In this document: positions 7,245-13,223 of the stretch, one piece after another | Position numbering within the stretch: position 1 is the first letter of the stretch | Layout of the letters: every line of letters starts with the position of its first letter | Assembly: GCA_017649745.1 (NCBI GenBank) | Contig: JAGCGE010000053.1 | Location: 1-13,223, forward strand | Source of the DNA: Clostridiales bacterium | GTDB taxonomy: Bacteria > Bacillota_A > Clostridia > Saccharofermentanales > Saccharofermentanaceae | Direction: 5' to 3' | Length of the DNA stretch: 13,223 nucleotides | Program-made: the position numbers and the translations under genes | Notes under the pieces: model-generated | The model's input: the letters and a program-made list of their open reading frames with translations, nothing else | Told to the model about the DNA's origin: nothing | Database searches by the model: none

Positions 7245-8090
7245 ATGTCTAAGGTCACGATTTACTATAATGCCTTATCCGGAAACGGCAGGGGCGAAAG
7301 TGAAGCTCAGAAGGTTAAGGAGTACTATCCGAACGACGAGGTATCGTTCTCGGATATTCGTAAGATAAATACAGAAGAAATCTTGAAAGGTGATTCCGAT
7401 ATCGTTGTTATTGCAGGCGGCGACGGAACATTGAATCATTTTATTAATGATGTAGATACTGACAGTATCACAAAGCCGGTCTATTTCTATGCGACAGGAT
7501 CAGGAAATGATTTCCTTAATGATCTTGGCAAGAAGAAAGAAGACGGTCCTGTTCAGATCAATGCCTATATCAAGAATCTGCCTATCGTTAAGGTTAACGG
7601 CATGACGAGAAAGTTCATCAACGGAATCGGATATGGTATAGACGGCTATTGTTGTGAAGAAGGCGACAGGATTCGTGCTACATCAGATAAGACCGTTAAT
7701 TACACATCTATCGCTATCAAGGGTCTTCTTTTCCACTATAAGCCTACTAATGCTATCGTTACTGTCGACGGTAAGGAAACAAGATATAACAAGGTTTGGC
7801 TGTCTCCTGCAATGAACGGCAGGTTCTATGGCGGCGGAATGATGGCTGTTCCGAACCAGAAGAGACTATCTGATGATCACAAACTTTCTAATCTGGTATT
7901 TTTCGGAGCAGGTAAGATCAGGACTCTCATAATGTTCCCGTCGATCTTTAAGGGTGAGCACATTAAATACACCAAGTATGTAAAGATCACAGAGGGAAAG
8001 AATATCAAGGTTAAGTTCAACAGGCCGGTCGCTTTACAGATCGACGGCGAGACTGTTCTTAATGTAACAGAGTACGAAGCTCACGTTTAA
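7245..8090 (+). CDS. Diacylglycerol kinase-family lipid kinase (DagK/YegS-like)
   Basis: 281 residues, with a G-rich Shine-Dalgarno (GGGGGG at 7233-7238) before the ATG. The DAGK catalytic domain is clear: an N-terminal nucleotide-site strand with YYNALSGNGRG (residues 7-17), GGDGT (58-62) and GSGNDF (85-90). A C-terminal beta-rich lobe carries NGRFYGGGM and LQIDGE. The family phosphorylates diacylglycerol or related lipids with ATP at the inner face of the membrane, returning diacylglycerol to phosphatidate. Encoded directly behind PlsC, it would feed the same phosphatidate pool. The last 4 nt overlap the end of the converging sugar kinase gene, and I see no terminator for either. YegS-like proteins can prefer other lipids such as phosphatidylglycerol, so the exact substrate is open. 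Confidence 0.88.
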   Translation: MSKVTIYYNALSGNGRGESEAQKVKEYYPNDEVSFSDIRKINTEEILKGDSDIVVIAGGDGTLNHFINDVDTDSITKPVYFYATGSGNDFLNDLGKKKEDGPVQINAYIKNLPIVKVNGMTRKFINGIGYGIDGYCCEEGDRIRATSDKTVNYTSIAIKGLLFHYKPTNAIVTVDGKETRYNKVWLSPAMNGRFYGGGMMAVPNQKRLSDDHKLSNLVFFGAGKIRTLIMFPSIFKGEHIKYTKYVKITEGKNIKVKFNRPVALQIDGETVLNVTEYEAHV

Positions 8091-8998
8091 TACTGTCTTC
8101 CGAGAAGTTTATATATAGCTTCAGCTGAAGGCAATTCTCTTGAGAAAGCACAGGCCGATCCGGCAGCAACTCCTAATTCGAGGGCGCTCGCGGATGACAG
8201 GCCTTTTTTCTTGCCTGCGATAAATCCAGCCAAAAGCGAATCTCCAGCACATACAGTGCTTACGACTTCACCCTTGTATGCTGTGAAGAGCGTAAGTTCT
8301 CCTCTCTCATCAAGGAACAGGGCACCGTCTTTTCCAAGGGAAACGATGACTTCCTTTGCGCCCATATCCTTGATCTTTTTCGCATACTCGAAAACACTGT
8401 CGAGATCGTTCGATTCTATAACAGTATCGAACATCTCAGCGAGCTCATCCACATTCGGCTTAACTACCATAGGACCGTTCTTGAGAGCTCCTAAGAACAG
8501 TTCGCCCGTGCAGTCTAGAGCGAACGGCACCTCTGAGTCTTTAAGGATGCAGGTAAGTTCCTCATACGGGTTTTCGCTAAGACCGGGCGGAACGCTTCCT
8601 GAGAAAATGACAAGATCGGAAGAAGTAAGTGACTTTAGTTTATCCTTAAGCTCCTCATATGATCCTTTATCTATCACCGGACCGGGAGCATTGATCTCAG
8701 TTTCCTTATCTGATGTACTGAGTTTAACGTTTATCCTGGAGTTTCCTTCCTTAAGGTGAATGAAGTCGGTTATGCATATACCCTTTAAACCGTCCTCTAT
8801 GGCCGCACCGTTGCTTCCTGCAACAAATCCAAGGCAGGTACACTCATGACCAAGACTAGCCAATACACGGGCCACATTTATGCCTTTGCCTGCATAAACG
8901 GTATATTCTTCGCGAGCCCTGTTCATCTGTCCCTCGTTAAGGGAATCGATGTTGATATAGCAGTCTATAGACGGATTGAATGTAACTGTGTAGATCAT
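8087..8998 (-). CDS. PfkB-family sugar-phosphate kinase (1-phosphofructokinase / tagatose-6-phosphate kinase type)
   Basis: 303 residues from the ATG at 8998. The family usually begins MIYTVTFNPSID, and GGAGG (9007-9011) lies 8 nt upstream; the in-frame TTG at 9013 overlaps that GGAGG and is a poor choice. Motifs: substrate aspartate in NPSID (D12), the PfkB signature AGKGINVARVL (36-46), FSGSVPPG, VKPNVDEL, and the catalytic C-terminal CAGDSLLAGF with D253. The family phosphorylates C-1 of fructose 1-phosphate, or of tagatose 6-phosphate, with ATP. The glycine that normally opens the GAGDS anion-hole motif is Cys250 here. No PTS transporter or regulator gene adjoins it, unlike typical fru or lac operons, so the substrate is uncertain. 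Length is normal for the family. Confidence 0.88.
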   Translation of the reverse strand: MIYTVTFNPSIDCYINIDSLNEGQMNRAREEYTVYAGKGINVARVLASLGHECTCLGFVAGSNGAAIEDGLKGICITDFIHLKEGNSRINVKLSTSDKETEINAPGPVIDKGSYEELKDKLKSLTSSDLVIFSGSVPPGLSENPYEELTCILKDSEVPFALDCTGELFLGALKNGPMVVKPNVDELAEMFDTVIESNDLDSVFEYAKKIKDMGAKEVIVSLGKDGALFLDERGELTLFTAYKGEVVSTVCAGDSLLAGFIAGKKKGLSSASALELGVAAGSACAFSRELPSAEAIYKLLGRQY

Positions 8999-9018
8999 AA
9001 GTGATGCCTCCAACAGTC

Positions 9019-9024
9019 ATTATA
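9019..9024 (-). promoter_or_regulatory. Predicted -10 of the PfkB-family kinase gene
   Basis: A perfect TATAAT on the minus strand lies 20 nt upstream of the chosen ATG; the best -35 candidate is poor. The start would fall near 9012, immediately before the Shine-Dalgarno at 9007-9011, giving a very short leader like that of the acyltransferase gene. Confidence 0.4.
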
Positions 9025-9045
9025 CATTTTTTAGGGCATTAAAGA

Positions 9046-9068
9046 ACCGCTTCTATAAGAGAAGCGGT
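9046..9068 (-). terminator. Hairpin terminator downstream of the small membrane-protein gene
   Basis: A perfect 9-bp stem (9046-9054 with 9060-9068) encloses a 5-nt loop. On the minus strand it is followed by a short T-rich stretch (TCTTTAAT), which is weak for an intrinsic terminator. It lies 34 nt beyond the small gene's stop and just upstream of the kinase promoter. Its arm ACCGCTTC is shared with the terminator at 5488-5513. Confidence 0.5.
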
Positions 9069-9102
9069 ACCTTAATAAAAACCTACAAGGAGAACCTTTT
9101 AA

Positions 9103-9234
9103 TCATTCTTTTTTTTGTTTATCCTTACTCTGCTTAACCAGAAGTATTATCGTAAGGATTATCACGGCCGACAGTAAGCATATGATTACAATATTCTTTA
9201 CTGACAGCTTGATCAGCAAAGCCAACGTAAACAT
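9103..9234 (-). CDS. Small single-span membrane protein (43 residues)
   Basis: ATG at 9234, TGA at 9103-9105. The protein begins MFTLALLIKLSVKN, has a hydrophobic core of about 19 residues (IVIICLLSAVIILTIILLV, residues 15-33), then a charged tail (KQSKDKQKKE). That is the shape of a one-span membrane protein with a lysine-rich C-terminus. It is supported by a GGGGAG Shine-Dalgarno 6 nt upstream (9241-9246), a promoter with a perfect -10 at 9293-9320, and a hairpin downstream. I recognise no family. It might be a small regulatory or accessory membrane peptide; the hydrophobic, Leu/Ile-rich span with a basic tail also recalls type I toxin peptides, but no antisense RNA partner is evident. It is not part of either neighbouring operon. 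Confidence 0.6.
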   Translation of the reverse strand: MFTLALLIKLSVKNIVIICLLSAVIILTIILLVKQSKDKQKKE

Positions 9235-9292
9235 GAATAACTCCCCTAAGTAACCAAACTCTAATAAAACCAACAAAAAACCTTATGAACCC

Positions 9293-9320
9293 ATTATAGA
9301 ACGCTATGAGTAAAAGTAAA
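9293..9320 (-). promoter_or_regulatory. Predicted promoter of the small membrane-protein gene
   Basis: On the minus strand, TTTACT (9315-9320), a 16-nt spacer and a perfect TATAAT (9293-9298). The predicted start near 9286 gives a leader of about 52 nt before the ATG at 9234. Confidence 0.6.
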
Positions 9321-9373
9321 GGGAAATTGATATTGTTTACAAATCATTAAGAATTTGGACTTATTCACGTAAC

Positions 9374-9407
9374 GAAAAACTTCGGTATCTTATTAGGACT
9401 ACCGAAG
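9374..9407 (-). terminator. Rho-independent terminator of the LRR/DUF4214 gene
   Basis: On the minus strand an 8-bp perfect stem (CTTCGGTA, 9400-9407, with TACCGAAG, 9380-9387) encloses a 12-nt loop and is followed directly by TTTTT. It begins 27 nt after the TGA. Confidence 0.75.
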
Positions 9408-9434
9408 CTTTCGTGTACTTGCGTTAGACGATCA

Positions 9435-11123
9435 TCATCTGAAAGGAATGATCTTAGCTGTAGCGCACTTTGAGATGAACTCAGGACTTCTGGTAAAGCC
9501 GTAAACTACAGTCTTTCTGGAGGTTCCGTTGTTGAGGAGGGAAACCCAGTAGTTGAATCCGTCCGTGTCAGGCTCTCTTTCCATAAACGTTGTGTAAAGC
9601 CTTGTTACATATTCCTCGTTGGAAAGGTTATAGCCTTCCATCTCCTCGCTCAGGAAGAACTGAGCTCCGACTGACTCCCAAGTAACCTTGTGGCTTGCGA
9701 GCATGCAGCACCAGTAAGCAAGTCCCTCATTATCGTAATTTCTGTTCAGGGCTTTCTTGTAAAGTCCTGCTACAAGCTCGATTAGATATCCTTCAGGATA
9801 GATATTGATGTTCGATACGATAGATGTACCGGATAAGATTCCATAGTAGGCACAGGTGTTAGCCCATTCCTGAGAATTAATGAAGGAAGTGGCAGCATCC
9901 AATCTGCTTATCTCTCCGTTGTTGAGCTTGCTTACCCAATAATCCTTACCTGCAGAATCGGCAGCTCTGTCGAAGAATACTGTGTAGAGTACGTCAACAA
10001 ACTTATCGTTACTGTAGTTCATTGATATGAACTCTTTACTGTTGATAAAGGACCTTGCTACCTCTCCGCCGTTTAACTCATATGTCCTGAGTTTTCCAGC
10101 CCAATAATCCATACCGCCCTGATCAGGTTCACGACCAAATGTGTACTGATAAAGCCTTGTTACAAAGTCTTCTACGGATGTAAAGGAACGCGATTGTGCA
10201 TCTGCCGGTATGTAGTATGAGAACGGATGATCATCTGGCTTTGGATCAGGATTTGTTGTAGGCGGGGTATAAGTCGTGAAATATGCCCTACACTCTCTGT
10301 CTCTGTCAGCTGTGAATTTTAAGGTTGCTTCTGTTGATTCGTACTTATTAGCGCCTTCGTAAATAACCCATTTAGTGAACTTATGTCCGTAGTTCGGAGT
10401 TGCTGATACCGTAATCGAATCACCGCTGAAAGATCCGAAGGATTCTGTTACTGTACCGCTGCCGCTTATGATTGTTGTCATCGTGCAAACTGTCTTGAAT
10501 TTCACGTTCTTGTCGCACGCTATGGCACCCTGTGAGGATTTGTAATACGAGTGATTTGCATTGCCCAAGTAGTTGGATTTTACTCCGTTATATGCATTTC
10601 TCAATCTGTCATGGAAAGAGATGTCCACCTCGCTTATCTTGTTTTCGTAAAGGTGAAGAGTCTGTAGTCCGTAAGCTTTTTGGCTGAGTATAAGTTGCTC
10701 TATCTGATTGTTCTGACAGAAAAGCTGGACCAAGTCTGTATTCTTGCTCAGATCGAGCTTTTTGAGCTTGTTGTTACGGCAAGTAAGTTCTTGAAGCAAT
10801 TGCAAATTATCAACATTTAATGTTTCAATGGAATTGTAAGAACAGTCAAGGTTTTCCACGTTTGTGAAGTACTCAATACCTTTCATATTCTTGATGTTCT
10901 TATTGCAACAGTCAAAGTTCTTAACTGCTTCAATCTCTGCGGTACTGAGTTTGTTATCTTTGACTTTATCGAATTGTTGTACATAAGAGCGAAGATTAGC
11001 ATCCGGGAAGTTCGTTGAATTGATGTCAATTCCGTCAGCAGCCAGTACGGAAGCTTGTCCTAAAAATGGCAATACTGAGGCTGCAATGGTAGTAATTAAA
11101 AGAAATTCTGATAAACGTTTCAT
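9435..11123 (-). CDS. Secreted leucine-rich-repeat protein with an InlB-like domain and four DUF4214 repeats
   Basis: 562 residues. A signal peptide covers about 1-29 (cleavage near SVLAA|D). Residues about 31-65 form the lead-in common to clostridial LRR proteins (NFPDANLRSYV, then DKVKDNKLSTAEI, a degenerate EF-hand-like loop). About five LRR turns follow (85-168; NLDCSYNSIETL, ELTCRNNKLKKL, QLFCQNNQIEQL, TLHLYENKISEV). Residues about 213-285 look like a divergent InlB B-repeat (SATPNYGHKFTKWV). After a Pro/Asp linker come four DUF4214-like units, at about 317-366, 373-420, 447-496 and 503-551, each with an 'LY...f.R..d..G..YW...L' core. No LPxTG, membrane tail or SLH domain is seen, so it is probably released or held on the surface through DUF4214. 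A binding role at the cell surface is inferred. The AGGAAGG Shine-Dalgarno (11135-11141) is rather far, 11 nt, from the ATG. Confidence 0.85.
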   Translation of the reverse strand: MKRLSEFLLITTIAASVLPFLGQASVLAADGIDINSTNFPDANLRSYVQQFDKVKDNKLSTAEIEAVKNFDCCNKNIKNMKGIEYFTNVENLDCSYNSIETLNVDNLQLLQELTCRNNKLKKLDLSKNTDLVQLFCQNNQIEQLILSQKAYGLQTLHLYENKISEVDISFHDRLRNAYNGVKSNYLGNANHSYYKSSQGAIACDKNVKFKTVCTMTTIISGSGTVTESFGSFSGDSITVSATPNYGHKFTKWVIYEGANKYESTEATLKFTADRDRECRAYFTTYTPPTTNPDPKPDDHPFSYYIPADAQSRSFTSVEDFVTRLYQYTFGREPDQGGMDYWAGKLRTYELNGGEVARSFINSKEFISMNYSNDKFVDVLYTVFFDRAADSAGKDYWVSKLNNGEISRLDAATSFINSQEWANTCAYYGILSGTSIVSNINIYPEGYLIELVAGLYKKALNRNYDNEGLAYWCCMLASHKVTWESVGAQFFLSEEMEGYNLSNEEYVTRLYTTFMEREPDTDGFNYWVSLLNNGTSRKTVVYGFTRSPEFISKCATAKIIPFR

Positions 11124-11160
11124 TTATTCATATACCTTCCTGAAATCATTATGTTCACTT

Positions 11161-11200
11161 TGCACAAACATACTGGAATAATTGTGATGTTGTGCACAAA
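11161..11200. promoter_or_regulatory. Paired TGCACAAA direct repeats between divergent genes
   Basis: TGCACAAA occurs at 11161-11168 and again at 11193-11200, 32 bp apart start to start, about three helical turns. The second copy is part of the perfect 10-bp palindrome TTGTGCACAA (11190-11199). The repeats lie upstream of the LRR/DUF4214 gene (minus) and of the promoter for the large plus-strand gene, so a dimeric regulator bound here could act on both. This is a motif observation only. Confidence 0.3.
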
Positions 11201-11226
11201 GAATTTATATTAGAACATATATTTAA

Positions 11227-11255
11227 TTTACATAGTAACACCTAGATGACATAAT
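11227..11255 (+). promoter_or_regulatory. Predicted promoter of the large plus-strand surface-protein gene
   Basis: TTTACA (11227-11232; 5 of 6 consensus), a 17-nt spacer and CATAAT (11250-11255; 5 of 6), with TG at 11247-11248 forming an extended -10. The start is expected near 11262, giving a leader of about 117 nt before the ATG at 11379. Confidence 0.65.
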
Positions 11256-11269
11256 GGATAGAGTTATTA

Positions 11270-11357
11270 AGGAAGAATGATATGGATGAGCGATATCTTG
11301 TGTTGATATCGGCTTTAAAGTTTTCTACTAAAATGCCATATATTTGTCATTCTTCTT
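11270..11357 (+). ncRNA. Potentially structured 5' leader (candidate cis-regulatory RNA)
   Basis: The outer stem pairs GAAGAATGA (11272-11280) with TCATTCTTC (11347-11355), extendable by a G.U and an A-U to 11270/11357. It continues, after a 6-nt bulge, as TATGG (11281-11285) with CCATA (11336-11340). Inside it, AGC-GATATC and GATATC-G-GCT (about 11289-11314) can form a second hairpin with a 7-nt loop. The stem begins within about 10 nt of the predicted transcription start, and the leader ends at the Shine-Dalgarno (GGAGTGAGG, 11365-11373). I recognise no known riboswitch class. Confidence 0.4.
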
Positions 11358-11378
11358 AGAAAACGGAGTGAGGATCAA

Positions 11379-13223
11379 ATGAATAAAAAAAGCCGATGTT
11401 CAGCTATTTCAGTTGTCTTTTTTTCTTTAAGCTTAATACTGGTATTGTTTCTTTTTGGAACACATAAGCCGGTTAGTTCTTTTGGAGATAAGATCTTTTA
11501 TTATTCCATAAGAAGTGGCAACCAGGTTGCAGTGTATGTTAAAGGTAACGGTACCGGTACCACACCAAAGCCATATTTACACTTTTTTTATAAGCTTCAT
11601 GGTCAGCAGAACACACCTACTGCTACGTTATCACGATCCAGTTATGATAGTGATGGTAATGCAATCTATACCTGTGATATTGCTCAATTTAAAAATATTA
11701 GCGCTTCTGATGATAAATTGGATTTCAGATATTTTGGCTACAGTGATGATGGCAATGCTAATCAATATATATATTTTGATCAGTGTTCTGTTAAAAATGT
11801 CGCAGACTGTATTTCCTTGTCTCTTTCTGAGGAGGATCCTTATGTCGAAGAGGATCGCGAATATCTTGTCAGCGTGAAGTATGAGATAACTGATCCTGCT
11901 GTTGAAGAGTATATAGATCTGGATAAAGATTTTAAGATCGTTGTAGGCGATGAATCGTTTGATACTGAAAAGACTACTGACAGCACATTTATGTTTAAGC
12001 AGACGGAACAACTAAAACCAGGCTCTCATCAGGTAAATGTAAAGTTCAAGGATGTTGTGGGTAATTATATCTATTTTCCTCTTGATGAAGATGAAACATT
12101 AGAAGTCATTCCTAAGATTTTCAATTTTTCGATCGAAAACATGGTAGACGATCATGCTGGTCTTGGTGATGATATATGTGACCTGTACTGTGACGGAGAA
12201 TACACAGTATCTTTCGAGCATGATTGCGGAACAAACTTAACTAACAAGCTATATCTGTATGATCTGACAAGAGGACGTAGTCTAAATGATTATGCCTTAG
12301 ACTCCGGTGCTGGAATGAAGCTAATTCCTTTTAATGATAGGAATGATATCTTTGTTAATCACGAACTGCTCTTCATTACAGTCATGACATACAATAACGT
12401 GGATTATGTTTTTGGTAACGGCGATTATCTTGGTACTGATGTTTTCGATAAGAATTCAAAAACACTTATAGATAGGGATTGTTTAACCAAGGTTTCTACA
12501 CCTACGACAGTCAAGTTTCATAATATCGATCCTAAAACTTTTGAGTTTAAAAGATCTACGCCTTGGCAGAGTCATACTCAGGGAAACAATAATGAATCAT
12601 TCGATAATTGGGCTGTAATCGTTGATGATAAACTAGAAGTAAGATTTGGAATCCCATTTCTAAGTTCATATGATGTAAAGTACAAAGTACAAGATGAAGA
12701 AGTTAGTAAATCAATTCCTTCTCCGCACAATTCAACTTTTTCATTTTCTTCTAGAATCACAAAGAATGAAGCTGATAAGATCATCGAGCTTGATCTTATG
12801 GTGGAAGCATCCTGTAGGGAAGCGGAAGATAAAAGAATAATCGACAGATTCGATATGAGATCTTTTGAAGATGAAAAGCAGATCTCTGTATATCCAGATC
12901 TGAATGTTTCAAACTTGTCTGTTACTGTTCCGTCCAAAAAGAAGTTAAATGATACTGATACAGTTAAGGTGCAACTTTGTAAGAATACAAATTCCTGTTA
13001 TTACGATTCTGGATTAACGGTTAAGAGTATAAGCACAGAAAATAATTCCACAAAAAAAGTTTTAGGGGCTACATACAGTGATGGTTGGCTCACCCTTCCA
13101 ATATCAGGTTTTTCCTCGATCCTTACCAACGGTGAATCTTTGACGTTTACTGTTGTTGTAGAGGATAACGCCGGTCAAACAGAAGAGATTGCTATTAATA
13201 CAGGAAAAGAATATGTTTCTAAA
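11379..13223 (+). CDS. Large secreted or membrane-tethered protein, unrecognised (3' partial)
   Basis: The frame is open from the ATG at 11379 to the last base, 615 codons with no stop, so the protein continues past the window. GTGAGGA lies just before the ATG. Residues about 8-27 are strongly hydrophobic after MNKKSRC, giving a signal peptide or N-terminal membrane anchor (ISVVFFSLSLILVLFLFG). The rest is rich in Asp, Ser, Thr, Asn and aromatic residues in alternating patterns (YVKGNGTGTTPKPYLHFFY, HQVNVKFKDVVGNYIYF, LTFTVVVEDNAGQTEE), as in strings of beta-sandwich (Ig-like) surface domains. Scattered cysteines occur (for example C139 and C144). I recognise no named domain or catalytic motif. 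The gene is noticeably more AT-rich than those on the left, which may mean accessory or transferred origin. A surface or exported structural or binding role is inferred. Confidence 0.75.
   Translation, partial: MNKKSRCSAISVVFFSLSLILVLFLFGTHKPVSSFGDKIFYYSIRSGNQVAVYVKGNGTGTTPKPYLHFFYKLHGQQNTPTATLSRSSYDSDGNAIYTCDIAQFKNISASDDKLDFRYFGYSDDGNANQYIYFDQCSVKNVADCISLSLSEEDPYVEEDREYLVSVKYEITDPAVEEYIDLDKDFKIVVGDESFDTEKTTDSTFMFKQTEQLKPGSHQVNVKFKDVVGNYIYFPLDEDETLEVIPKIFNFSIENMVDDHAGLGDDICDLYCDGEYTVSFEHDCGTNLTNKLYLYDLTRGRSLNDYALDSGAGMKLIPFNDRNDIFVNHELLFITVMTYNNVDYVFGNGDYLGTDVFDKNSKTLIDRDCLTKVSTPTTVKFHNIDPKTFEFKRSTPWQSHTQGNNNESFDNWAVIVDDKLEVRFGIPFLSSYDVKYKVQDEEVSKSIPSPHNSTFSFSSRITKNEADKIIELDLMVEASCREAEDKRIIDRFDMRSFEDEKQISVYPDLNVSNLSVTVPSKKKLNDTDTVKVQLCKNTNSCYYDSGLTVKSISTENNSTKKVLGATYSDGWLTLPISGFSSILTNGESLTFTVVVEDNAGQTEEIAINTGKEYVSK

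Noticed and set aside
8211..8759. Plus-strand open frame of 182 codons within the PfkB-family kinase gene
   Set aside because: The opposite strand encodes a complete, well-conserved kinase; the plus-strand product is Ser/Pro-rich without any recognisable motif.
9001..9300. CRISPR, tRNA or insertion-sequence signatures, looked for throughout the window and mainly in the gaps
   Set aside because: I found no regularly spaced repeats, no tRNA-like T-arm or acceptor pairing, and no transposase-like frame or terminal inverted repeats.
11120..11131. Three-codon mini-ORF (ATG AAT AAA TGA) overlapping the start of the LRR/DUF4214 gene
   Set aside because: It lies only 3 nt after the Shine-Dalgarno, and such short frames are frequent by chance in AT-rich sequence.
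11515..11877. Plus-strand open frame of 120 codons in the right-hand region
   Set aside because: It is out of frame within the 615-codon gene starting at 11379, which has the Shine-Dalgarno, promoter and signal sequence.

Overview
The window looks like a chromosomal segment from a Gram-positive, Bacillota/Clostridia-type bacterium. The reasons are strong GGAGG-type ribosome binding sites, extended -10 promoters, short hairpin-plus-T terminators, a surface protein of Gram-positive build (signal peptide, SpaA domains, Thr/Glu stalk, C-terminal membrane segment with a basic tail) and secreted proteins rich in DUF4214 and leucine-rich repeats. That mix is common in gut and rumen Clostridia such as Lachnospiraceae or Saccharofermentans-like groups, but the exact lineage is inferred and uncertain. 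Base composition falls by eye from near-balanced in the left helicase gene to clearly AT-rich in the last gene.

Layout. Positions 1-2405 hold a two-gene unit. The first gene is a SNF2-family helicase/ATPase that begins before the window and is cut by one in-frame TAG. The second encodes a DUF4236 protein whose ATG overlaps the helicase TAA, and the unit ends in a terminator at 2431-2462. A gene-poor stretch of about 430 nt with an extended -10 promoter then leads into an 854-residue surface adhesin (2898-5462). It has a choice-of-anchor-A-like domain, two SpaA/prealbumin-like domains, 23 TTEA-type tetrapeptide repeats and a C-terminal anchor whose sorting motif is degenerate. A near-perfect palindromic terminator at about 5488-5513 serves both this gene and the converging gene on the other strand.

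Positions 5551-8090 form a lipid-metabolism group: a membrane-anchored glycerophosphodiester phosphodiesterase (minus), divergent from a PlsC-type acyltransferase and a diacylglycerol-kinase-family lipid kinase (plus). Together they could cleave glycerophosphodiesters, acylate lysophosphatidate and phosphorylate a lipid. The lipid kinase gene overlaps by 4 nt, tail to tail, with a PfkB-family sugar-phosphate kinase gene (8087-8998, minus).

Two things in the right third are easy to miss. One is a 43-residue single-span membrane protein (9103-9234, minus) with its own promoter, Shine-Dalgarno sequence and downstream hairpin. The other is an uninterrupted frame of 615 codons from 11379 to the window edge, encoding the start of a large secreted or membrane-tethered protein that I do not recognise. 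Between them lies a secreted LRR + InlB-like + four-DUF4214 protein (9435-11123, minus). It is divergent from the large gene across a regulatory interval holding a good promoter, direct repeats and a potentially structured 5' leader.

The best candidates for something undescribed are the SNF2/DUF4236 pair with its internal amber codon, the structured leader with its large surface gene, and the small membrane protein.
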